A stretch of DNA of 32,536 nucleotides from JAGOUU01 sp964387745 (GTDB lineage Bacteria; Pseudomonadota; Gammaproteobacteria; JAGOUU01), in assembly GCA_964387745.1 (NCBI GenBank), contig CAYLXL010000022.1, positions 1 through 32,536 on the forward strand. The letters run 5' to 3'. The position numbers were made by a program, and so were the translations under genes. A model generated the notes under the pieces. That model ran no database searches, was not told where the DNA came from, and saw only the letters and a list, made by a program, of their open reading frames with translations. This document shows, piece by piece, positions 26,335 through 32,536 of this stretch (the first letter of the stretch is position 1; each line of letters opens with the position of its first letter).

Positions 26335-26985
26335 TTAAACAACTGTTTGCTCAGAATCTTTAACCATAGAAATTTGTTTTTCAGTACTGGTTAAACTGGC
26401 TTGAAATGATTCTCTTTCGAAAATACGTTTGGCATATGCTTTAACTGCTGCAGCTTGCCTTGGTAATTCAATTTTATATTTAGGCAAACGCCATAAAAGC
26501 GCTGCTATACAACAGTCTACTAAAGAAAACTCTTCACTTAGGAAAAATTTATTTTCAGCAAAAGCATCATTAATACTTAAAATGCTATCTAACAATTCTT
26601 TTCTGTGTAACGCTACATCGCCAATATTGCGTTCAATTTTGTCGGCAAGTGAATACCAGTCTTCATCAATCCTTGACATCATTAAACGAGTTTTTGCACG
26701 CGCTACGGGATAAACTGGCAATAATGGCGGATGCGGAAATCTTTCATCCAGATACTCCATTATAATAGCCGCTGAGTAAACCACTAAGTCCCTATCTACT
26801 AATGTTGGCAAAGATTGATAAGGGTTTAGCATAACCAGTTCTTCTGGCGGATTGTCAGCTTTAACATCGATGACTTCAACATTAACGCCCTTCTCAGCTA
26901 AAACAATCCTAACTTGATGACAATAGATATTATCTTGCTCAGAAAAGCAGGTCATGATCGACCGCTTAGTGGTTATAGATGCCAT
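26335..26985 (-). CDS. sspA: Stringent starvation protein A (GST-fold RNA polymerase-associated factor)
   Basis: A 216-residue SspA from the ATG at 26985, matching the family length (about 212). The frame is open to 27051, but the extra N-terminal residues are not conserved. The N-terminal thioredoxin-like domain (IMTCFSEQDNIYCHQVRIVLAEKG, NPYQSLPTLVDRDLVVYSAAIIMEYLDERFPHPPLLP) and the helical C-terminal domain (FFLSEEFSLVDCCIAALLWRLP) are typical. SspA binds sigma-70 RNA polymerase in stationary phase and stress, and in some pathogens controls virulence genes. It lies between petC and sspB, the usual gammaproteobacterial order. Confidence 0.94.
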   Translation of the reverse strand: MASITTKRSIMTCFSEQDNIYCHQVRIVLAEKGVNVEVIDVKADNPPEELVMLNPYQSLPTLVDRDLVVYSAAIIMEYLDERFPHPPLLPVYPVARAKTRLMMSRIDEDWYSLADKIERNIGDVALHRKELLDSILSINDAFAENKFFLSEEFSLVDCCIAALLWRLPKYKIELPRQAAAVKAYAKRIFERESFQASLTSTEKQISMVKDSEQTVV

Positions 26986-27056
26986 ATTTACCCAATTCTC
27001 CAATATAATAATTAGTCCATTGTACCGTAATCTGACTTTTTCGGCTAGCATTAAAT

Positions 27057-27091
27057 CTAAAGACTAGATTTTCAAGAAAATTAGTCTTTAG
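27057..27091. terminator. Hairpin between petC and sspA
   Basis: CTAAAGACTAGATTTTC pairs with GAAAATTAGTCTTTAG, a 16-bp stem with one bulged base and a two-to-four-base loop. It lies 48 nt after the petC stop on the minus strand. There is no strong T-run, so it may partly separate petABC from sspAB or stabilise the petC mRNA end. Confidence 0.5.
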
Positions 27092-27138
27092 AATCAATCG
27101 GTTACGCAAAGAAAGCAAACGATCCAGCTATCTTTATA

Positions 27139-27873
27139 TTATTTCTTTTTTATGTTTTTCCAATATTCCCTTTTCATTAAATACGCAAAGATGAACAGTA
27201 CTGATAAAAATAATAACACCCATACTCCCAGATACACCCTTTGTGCTTTGTAAGGTTCAGCCGTGTATGCTAAGAAATTGGTCAAATCAGTGACCATAAC
27301 GTCAAATTGTTCGGGGGTTTGCTGACCTTTTTCAACTATAACTAATTTATGATCTTGTAGCTCTTGAGTACCTTGATAGTCCTGTAAGACATTTGGCATA
27401 GCAACATCTTTAAAGACTAAGTTATTAACACCCCAAGGGCGTTTAGGATCAGTGTAAAATGACTTAAGATATGTGTAAACCCAGTCATTACCACGCACAC
27501 GAGTGACCATAGTAAGATCTGGAGGCGCCATACCAAACCATTTTGCTGCATCTTTTTTATTCATGCCTGTTTTAATATGGCTATTAATATCTGTAGTATT
27601 GAACATAAGATTAGTTTTAACCAAATCAGTCAAAACAGCACCGTCTGTATCAGTTAATTTAATGTCTTTAGCCATTTGACTATAACGCATGTACTCAGCT
27701 GAATGGCAACCACCACAAAAGTTCATGAAGTACTTAGCGCCACGTTGCAATGAAGCCTCGTCACTCGCGTTAATTGGTGCTTTTTCCAGTTTAATATTAG
27801 CCTGACTTGCTGTAGATACGTGAGTATATAAACCGAACAACACATATAAGAAAATTCTAGAAATATAATGCAT
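27139..27873 (-). CDS. petC: Cytochrome c1 of the bc1 complex
   Basis: A 244-residue cytochrome c1 from the ATG at 27873; a TTG two codons upstream is less likely. A signal peptide (about 1-22) exports it. The haem c site is C53GGCH57, and the axial methionine is probably in DVAMPNVLQDYQG. The PPDLTMV element and the C-terminal membrane anchor (about 218-240, WVLLFLSVLFIFAYLM) with a basic stop are typical. It passes electrons from the Rieske protein to soluble cytochromes. It is separated from petB by 163 nt holding a MITE-like repeat. Confidence 0.96.
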   Translation of the reverse strand: MHYISRIFLYVLFGLYTHVSTASQANIKLEKAPINASDEASLQRGAKYFMNFCGGCHSAEYMRYSQMAKDIKLTDTDGAVLTDLVKTNLMFNTTDINSHIKTGMNKKDAAKWFGMAPPDLTMVTRVRGNDWVYTYLKSFYTDPKRPWGVNNLVFKDVAMPNVLQDYQGTQELQDHKLVIVEKGQQTPEQFDVMVTDLTNFLAYTAEPYKAQRVYLGVWVLLFLSVLFIFAYLMKREYWKNIKKK

Positions 27874-27903
27874 AATCAAAAACTCAGATATTTATTATTT
27901 ATT

Positions 27904-28024
27904 TACCCTTCGCCTTTCAATCTGCAGCGTTGTTGCACACTTGCCTCGCTGCTCATGTACTCATTTGTAGACTCCGCTGCTCGCCTTCGTATGCGCCTAG
28001 CTGCAAATTGAAAAGCTGTGGGTA
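27904..28024. repeat. MITE-like inverted-repeat element between petB and petC
   Basis: About 121 bp are bounded by imperfect inverted repeats of 25 nt. The left arm (27904-27928) begins TACCC and ends TTTCAATCTGCAGC. The right arm (28000-28024), in reverse complement, begins TACCC and ends TTTCAATTTGCAGC. The two match at about 20 of 25 positions. The interior is GC-richer than its surroundings and contains recurring GCTGCTC words. There is no coding capacity. It sits inside the petABC operon, so it would be transcribed as a long hairpin. No clear target-site duplication is seen. It looks like a dispersed non-autonomous repeat, but only one copy lies in this window. Confidence 0.6.
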
Positions 28025-28036
28025 TTCATATTTAAT

Positions 28037-29290
28037 TTAAGACAATCTTGTTCTTTCCGTTTTTACTTTATCAAACGTCGTGTAAACCGGCATTAGTAAA
28101 AAGAAGCCGAAATATCCCAAGAAGAAAATCCTAGCAAAAATAGTTCTTATAGGATCCGGTGGTAAAGTACCTAAGTAACCCAAACCAAAGAAAGATACTA
28201 CGAAAACAGCCAATGCTATTTTATAATATATCCCACGATACCTAATAGAATTTACGCGGCTTCTGTCTAACCACGGAACTACGAATAATATAGCTACTGC
28301 AGCTCCCATGGAAATCACACCTAATAATTTATTTGGCACAGCCCGTAAGATAGAATAAAACGGCGTGAAGTACCAAACAGGAGCAATGTGCTCTGGCGTC
28401 TTCAGAGGGTCAGCTGGGACAAAGTTAGGTCCTTCGAGGAAATAACCAAATCCTTCTGGCATAAAAAAGATTACAAAACAAAATACCATCAAAAATACAA
28501 CTAAACCCACAACATCTTTAACCGTGTAATAAGGATGAAAAGCAACACCATCTACAGGTATACCTGTTTGCGGATCTTTATATTTTTTAATATCAATCCC
28601 ATCAGGGTTATTAGAACCCACTTTATGCAATGCTGATAAATGCATGACAACTAATCCTAAGATCAACATAGGCAATGCCGCTACATGAAGTGCAAAAAAC
28701 CTATTTAAAGTTGTAGTGGTAATATTGTAGTCACCTGTTATAAAAGTCACTAACCAATCACCAATAAATGGCACTGCGCCAAATAATGAAGTGATAACTT
28801 TAGCACCCCAAAATGACATCTGTCCCCATGGTAATAAATAGCCCATGAAAGCTTCTGCCATAAGACATAAGAAAATTACCATACCAAATAACCATACTAA
28901 TTCTCTTGGTTTTTTATGTGATCCATAAAGTAATGATCTAAACATATGTAGATATATCACTATAAAGAAGAAAGAAGCGCCTGTAGAATGCATATATCTT
29001 AACAACCAGCCATAAGAAACATCACGCATGATGTATTCGATCGAAGCAAAAGCTTGATCAGCTGTTGGGACATAATTCATTGTTAACCAAATGCCTGTAA
29101 CGATTTGGTTAACCAATACGAATAAGGCCAGAGATCCAAAGTAGTACCAAAAGTTAAAATTCTTAGGAGCATAATACTCTGTTAAATGTTCCTTAGTAAA
29201 TTTATCTATAGGAAGTCTTTCGTTAACCCAAGCATAGACATTTGAGCCTAGTGTTTTAATTTTTGTAGTAATCATATTATTTGAGGTCAT
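28037..29290 (-). CDS. petB: Cytochrome b of the bc1 complex
   Basis: A 417-residue polytopic cytochrome b that oxidises ubiquinol and carries haems bL and bH. The haem-ligand histidines are in LLRYMHSTGASFFFIVIYLHMFRSL (helix B) and FALHVAALPMLILGLVVMHLSALH (helix D). The Qo-site motif is PVWY (HIAPVWYFTPFYSILRAVPNKL), a variant I know from beta/gammaproteobacteria in place of PEWY. Eight to nine membrane helices are visible. Its start lies 2 nt from the petA stop, so the two are coupled. Confidence 0.97.
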   Translation of the reverse strand: MTSNNMITTKIKTLGSNVYAWVNERLPIDKFTKEHLTEYYAPKNFNFWYYFGSLALFVLVNQIVTGIWLTMNYVPTADQAFASIEYIMRDVSYGWLLRYMHSTGASFFFIVIYLHMFRSLLYGSHKKPRELVWLFGMVIFLCLMAEAFMGYLLPWGQMSFWGAKVITSLFGAVPFIGDWLVTFITGDYNITTTTLNRFFALHVAALPMLILGLVVMHLSALHKVGSNNPDGIDIKKYKDPQTGIPVDGVAFHPYYTVKDVVGLVVFLMVFCFVIFFMPEGFGYFLEGPNFVPADPLKTPEHIAPVWYFTPFYSILRAVPNKLLGVISMGAAVAILFVVPWLDRSRVNSIRYRGIYYKIALAVFVVSFFGLGYLGTLPPDPIRTIFARIFFLGYFGFFLLMPVYTTFDKVKTERTRLS

Positions 29291-29292
29291 TA

Positions 29293-29925
29293 TTAAGCTC
29301 CTTGCTGCTCATCAACACCAATCAGTATTAACTTGTCTTTGACAAATTTATAAGGAGGAACAGGTAAATTAAGTGGTGCAGGAACATCTTTAAAAACACG
29401 TCCAGCCATATCATAACCAGATCCATGGCATGGGCAGAAATAACCACCTGGCCAAGTGCTTGTAACACTTCCAACCTCTGGTTTTAATAATGGCGTACAA
29501 CCCAAATGAGTACATATACCAGTTATAACCAAATATTCAGGCTTAAGTGAACGATGAATATTTTTAGCATACGCGGGCTGATCACTCTCATAAGAAGCAG
29601 GATCTCTTAGCTGATCATTGAGTTTCTCTAAACCGGCAAGCATTTCAGGCGTCCTATGCACAATAAAAACTGGGCGACCACGCCATTCATAAATAACTTG
29701 CTCACCTGGTCTTAATTTACTTATATCAGCCTCTACAGGGGCGCCTCCGGCGAGTGCTCTCGTACTAGGCTGCCATGAAGCTAAAAAAGGAAAAGCCGCA
29801 TACATTGCCCCTACGCCGCCTATAACGGAAGTAGCACGGGTTAAAAATTTTCTTCTATTTTGATCTATTGCGTTGTCTTTTGACTTCTCATCATGACTGC
29901 AATGACTATGAGTATGATCATCCAC
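29293..29925 (-). CDS. petA: Rieske iron-sulfur subunit of the bc1 complex
   Basis: A 210-residue Rieske protein. The [2Fe-2S] ligands are Cys138/His140 (CTHLGC) and Cys164/His167 (CPCHGSG), with the disulfide pair Cys143/Cys166. A twin-arginine-type signal anchor NRRKFLTRATSVIGG (about 23-50) holds it in the membrane. The GTG start at 29925 is the only good one (GGGGTAG upstream). It gives an odd metal-ligand-rich leader, with His4, His6, His8, Cys9 and His11, ahead of the twin arginines. It heads petA-petB-petC-sspA-sspB. Confidence 0.96.
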   Translation of the reverse strand: MDDHTHSHCSHDEKSKDNAIDQNRRKFLTRATSVIGGVGAMYAAFPFLASWQPSTRALAGGAPVEADISKLRPGEQVIYEWRGRPVFIVHRTPEMLAGLEKLNDQLRDPASYESDQPAYAKNIHRSLKPEYLVITGICTHLGCTPLLKPEVGSVTSTWPGGYFCPCHGSGYDMAGRVFKDVPAPLNLPVPPYKFVKDKLILIGVDEQQGA

Positions 29926-30105
29926 TCTAACTACCCCACCTAACTGAAAACTATGATTAAATTAAGAAATTTAAATAAAAAAATTAAAACACAATAAGCT
30001 TGTGCAATGATAAAAAACTTATGCCTAAAACTCAAGAGAAAATAATCAAACTTAACAGGTAAAAATATTTAAATTTTCTTTTATCTAATATATAACTGTA
30101 TTAAG

Positions 30106-30133
30106 TTGAAAATAACTTACACAATCTTACAAT
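30106..30133 (+). promoter_or_regulatory. Putative promoter of the patatin-like gene
   Basis: TTGAAA (30106-30111), a 16-nt spacer and TACAAT (30128-30133) each match five of six consensus bases. The expected start is only about 7 nt before the ATG at 30147. No Shine-Dalgarno sequence is visible, so the mRNA may be nearly leaderless. The rest of the 29926-30146 gap is A/T-rich with nothing else I can identify. Confidence 0.4.
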
Positions 30134-30146
30134 TACTAAAATTACT

Positions 30147-31181
30147 ATGTTTAAAATTCTAAGTTTAGATGGCGGCGGAGCACGTGGTGCTTTTATAGCA
30201 GGCTTTTTACGCGAATTAGAAGATAAAACGGGTGAGCCAATTTCAGACTATTTTGATCTGGTAGCTGGCACGTCAACCGGAGCCGTTATTGGAGTATTAC
30301 TAGCCCTAGGCAACCCTATGAGCGACGTTGAAGAATTATACTCTAAGTACTTAAGCAAAATTTTTACTATTAACAAGCCTTATTTCTCGAGCTTAACCGG
30401 ACGTGCTTTTACCGCCTCGTTTAATCCATTAGTAAAATATTTTACAGGTGGTGTAAATTTAGATGAGTTGTTCCGCTCACGATACTCATTTGAAGGTGTA
30501 ATCTCTTTTTTAAAAGACTATACCAAGAACACAAAACTTGCTAATGTCGACAGAACGAGGCTAGTTATTCCAGCGACCAATTTAATCCAAGGTAGACCGT
30601 ATGTATTCAAGACTTTTCACCTTCCGGATCAAAGTGACAGCTATGACTTTTATACTCTAGATGTATTATTGGCTACCGCAGCAGCTCCCGGTTATTTCGA
30701 CCCGGTTACTTTACCTGGACATGGTATCTTTTCCGACGGCGGAATTTGGGCAAATAATCCAGGATTAGTTGCCTACGCAGAGGCTGTAAAAATATCCTCA
30801 CATTGTAAGCGTGAGGTTGACACTCTCTTTACACCTGACGATATAACAATGCTATCTATAGGTACTGGGCATGCTAGTGATAATTTTTCACCACCTTATC
30901 TTAAAGCAGGCGTCCGTTGGTGGTCACGACGATTAATGGAACTAATGTTTGAGTCACAAACCCAGAGCTCAAACTATTATTTAGAACAACTATTACATGA
31001 TAAATATATTCGTGTAAATTTTGAACGGCCTCATCCAGGCTGGGGGCGATTAGATGATCATAGCTATGCTAAAGATATCGCACAAATGGGCCGACTAACC
31101 GCTCGAAAAAAATATCCTATATTAAAAGATGTTTTTTTTAGTACAAAGACTAAGCAATTTGTGCCTTATTCTGTTGTTTAA
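30147..31181 (+). CDS. Patatin-like phospholipase
   Basis: A 344-residue patatin domain protein, with the Ser-Asp catalytic dyad of lipid acyl hydrolases. The oxyanion loop DGGGARG is at residues 8-14, the nucleophile Ser43 is in GTSTG and the aspartate Asp197 is in DGGIWANNP. ATAAAPGYFDP precedes the aspartate, as in the family. The C-terminal helices (ELMFESQTQSSNYYLEQLL) resemble single-domain bacterial patatins. There is no signal peptide, so it acts in the cytoplasm or is delivered by a dedicated secretion system. In intracellular bacteria such proteins (ExoU, VipD, Pat1/2) attack host membranes; that role here is an inference. It is divergent from petA. Confidence 0.93.
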   Translation: MFKILSLDGGGARGAFIAGFLRELEDKTGEPISDYFDLVAGTSTGAVIGVLLALGNPMSDVEELYSKYLSKIFTINKPYFSSLTGRAFTASFNPLVKYFTGGVNLDELFRSRYSFEGVISFLKDYTKNTKLANVDRTRLVIPATNLIQGRPYVFKTFHLPDQSDSYDFYTLDVLLATAAAPGYFDPVTLPGHGIFSDGGIWANNPGLVAYAEAVKISSHCKREVDTLFTPDDITMLSIGTGHASDNFSPPYLKAGVRWWSRRLMELMFESQTQSSNYYLEQLLHDKYIRVNFERPHPGWGRLDDHSYAKDIAQMGRLTARKKYPILKDVFFSTKTKQFVPYSVV

Positions 31182-31245
31182 ACTTGTAGATGGTGCTTTC
31201 TAGCAGCTAATAGTGAGCACTAAGAATATTAACTTAATTTTTAGC

Positions 31246-31572
31246 CTAAGGCGTAAAGGTAGGTGCTGTTGTATTACCTTCCTGGTCTGCAAAGTTAATA
31301 GTAACAGAAGAATTAGCAATATTTACAGTATCTAGAGTATCTAGAGTATCTAGAGTATGCCCCTCTGCGGATCTAACATGTAGCAACATCGGTGCAGGCG
31401 GCCTGTGAATACTTCTTGGGGCAGGTCGCTGTAAAGCAGCTAGAGGATATACTTGTCTATCTAAACATTTCTTTTCGATACTCTTAAGACAGAAACAAAT
31501 AGCCCCTATTAGGATGGTTGCTGAAACTAAGATTAATAATGTTACAAATAAATGAGATATATTTTGCAGCAT
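31246..31572 (-). CDS. Small membrane protein with Leu-Asp-Thr repeat
   Basis: A 108-residue protein of unknown function. One membrane helix (about residues 8-29) with cysteines at its cytoplasmic edge is followed by a Pro/Arg-rich stretch (QRPAPRSIHRPPAP) and a polar C-terminus. Three LDT repeats (LDTLDTLDT) come from a 9-bp DNA repeat. The start has no clear ribosome binding site and no homologue is recognised. It may be a lineage-specific gene, or possibly not expressed. Confidence 0.45.
   Translation of the reverse strand: MLQNISHLFVTLLILVSATILIGAICFCLKSIEKKCLDRQVYPLAALQRPAPRSIHRPPAPMLLHVRSAEGHTLDTLDTLDTVNIANSSVTINFADQEGNTTAPTFTP
31328..31358. repeat. 9-bp tandem repeat
   Basis: The unit GTATCTAGA is repeated 3.4 times without mismatch. 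It keeps the reading frame of the small membrane protein, where it encodes Leu-Asp-Thr units. Copy number could vary between strains by slippage without breaking the frame. Confidence 0.85.
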
Positions 31573-31649
31573 AGTCAGAACAGATGGATATCGCTAAATA
31601 ATATGGTTACGATTATCTCATAAACACTTATAAAGTCAACTACATTTGC

Positions 31650-31690
31650 TCTCTTACTCTCTTATTTATTCTCTTATCTATTCTCTACTA
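31650..31690. repeat. Degenerate CTCTTA-type pyrimidine-rich repeat
   Basis: About six imperfect copies of a CTCTTA/TTCTCTT word lie in the 244-nt gap between the two small membrane protein genes. Apart from this and an A/T-rich stretch before 31800, I see nothing else in the gap. Confidence 0.5.
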
Positions 31691-31816
31691 GTCTATACCT
31701 AGAAAAAGCCAGCTGTTCAGGCAAACGCTCAATTATTGACCCATATCATAAGATATGTTACAAAATATTATTATCTAAATAATTATGGTAATAATTAACA
31801 TCCAAGGAGAAGGATT

Positions 31817-32311
31817 ATGTTTAATATAAATTCACTGGTATCCAGATTTTTTTTTAACTTTGCAAAAAAAATTTTTCCTGTCACATTCTCTGTTATGCAA
31901 AGTATTGTTCAACCACCCTACGCAAAAACCATGCTATCACGTTTAATGGATGATTCAGAACCTTTAGCCATTCGTGTATTAACAACGATGATTTATGCTA
32001 CTCTAACGACCGCCTTGTTTTTTACTACATTAATCCTAATGCCTTTTATGCTAACTCTGGATTTATGCAATAATTTTAAAAAAACAGCTAAAGATGATTC
32101 CGCAACACTAGCCACTACTAAAACTGCAAAACAAAAATGTTCGAATACCGAACCACCCTGCGCACAAGCTCAACGACCAGCAAATAAAAAAACTTGTGAC
32201 TATCAAGCTTATTCTAATGGTATCCGTCGATTATATTATGACAAACACAACAAACCAGCATATGTACAAACAGCTCGTGTAGTTTGTTGTAGACCCACTC
32301 CTCATTCCTAG
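31817..32311 (+). CDS. Small protein with membrane helix and Cys-rich tail
   Basis: A 164-residue protein of unknown family with a strong ribosome binding site (AAGGAGAAGG, 4 nt from the last G to the ATG). Residues 1-30 are aromatic and amphipathic. A long hydrophobic segment covers about 53-83 (VLTTMIYATLTTALFFTTLILMPFMLTL, shown here only as a landmark run). The C-terminal 80 residues are basic and polar with several cysteines, ending in RVVCCRPTPHS. It is probably an inner-membrane protein with a cytoplasmic tail. The gene stands alone, and the next 170 nt hold no gene I can support. Confidence 0.65.
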   Translation: MFNINSLVSRFFFNFAKKIFPVTFSVMQSIVQPPYAKTMLSRLMDDSEPLAIRVLTTMIYATLTTALFFTTLILMPFMLTLDLCNNFKKTAKDDSATLATTKTAKQKCSNTEPPCAQAQRPANKKTCDYQAYSNGIRRLYYDKHNKPAYVQTARVVCCRPTPHS

Positions 32312-32486
32312 TGTATTTAGACTGTATATTTACGTCGGGTACATGGTTAAGGATTGTTTACTTTTATCCGTACAGTCTACCGGATCGGAGTTAGGTATGA
32401 CGGGGTTTCAGCATTTATTATTTGTGTAGATACTAATGTTTATAATAAGAAGAAATTTATTTACCGCGCAGATAGTGATAGCAAAA

Positions 32487-32525
32487 AAAAAAGCCCTTAG
32501 CTTTAATTAAGCTAAGGGCTTTTTT
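32487..32525. terminator. Strong bidirectional rho-independent terminator
   Basis: An 11-bp perfect stem (GCCCTTAGCTT/AAGCTAAGGGC) around a TAATT loop is flanked by an A-run on the left (ten As) and a T-run on the right (six Ts). It therefore works as an intrinsic terminator on both strands. It could end the gene at 31817 and a convergent gene beyond the right edge. Confidence 0.9.
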
Positions 32526-32536
32526 AGATATAAAAG

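Noticed and set aside
26986..27051. Longer N-terminus for sspA.
   Set aside because: The extra 22 residues are not conserved in SspA. The internal ATG gives the normal length.
32312..32480. A small gene between the last protein gene and the right-hand terminator.
   Set aside because: Only very short frames exist (for example ATG at about 32397, around ten codons) with no conserved feature.

Overview
The window reads as a chromosomal stretch from a low-GC, probably host-associated gammaproteobacterium. The best guess is the order Legionellales (Legionella/Coxiella/Rickettsiella/Berkiella-like). The evidence is the gammaproteobacterial gene orders sdhCDAB divergent from gltA, petABC-sspAB and minCDE, an AcnA-type aconitase, AT-rich codon use, and a scattering of large eukaryote-facing orphan proteins between housekeeping operons. 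GC was judged by eye. No rRNA, tRNA, CRISPR array, transposase or phage gene was seen, and no secretion-system gene lies in the window.

Layout: 81-2734 (minus) is aconitase acnA, split in two by a single frameshift. 2778-4970 (plus) is oligopeptidase B. 4983-7969 (minus) is a two-gene unit: a 126-aa helical protein, then an 852-aa protein that I read as a divergent member of the edema factor/CyaA/ExoY nucleotidyl cyclase toxin family. 8168-10189 (plus) is minC-minD-minE. 10442-12466 (plus) is a tight cassette of three exported proteins. 12595-15876 (plus) is a 1093-aa GHSRG alpha/beta-hydrolase-like protein with low-complexity linkers, a coiled coil and C-terminal membrane helices. 15945-18582 (plus) is a PhoU-like accessory protein, a PiT phosphate transporter and queC. 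18604-21894 (minus) is sdhCDAB. A 381-aa orphan protein (22028-23173) sits between sdhC and gltA (23269-24561). Then come ald, sspB, sspA and petC-petB-petA, all minus, and finally a patatin-like phospholipase (30147-31181) and two small membrane proteins. A strong bidirectional terminator lies at the right edge.

The housekeeping genes cover central respiration (aconitase, citrate synthase, succinate dehydrogenase, cytochrome bc1), division-site selection, phosphate uptake and the queuosine pathway. Interleaved with them are at least four effector-like genes: the cyclase-like, GHSRG hydrolase, HHSSF/SGHY and patatin proteins. The most exciting candidate is the cyclase-like gene with its small upstream partner. 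The lysine pair seven residues apart, the DxD pair and the HG motif of class II adenylyl cyclase toxins all appear in order in a protein that is otherwise unfamiliar to me and has unusual insertions. Secondary points of interest are the GHSRG protein, the HHSSF/SGHY protein whose promoter overlaps the sdh promoter, and a MITE-like inverted-repeat element inside the petABC operon.
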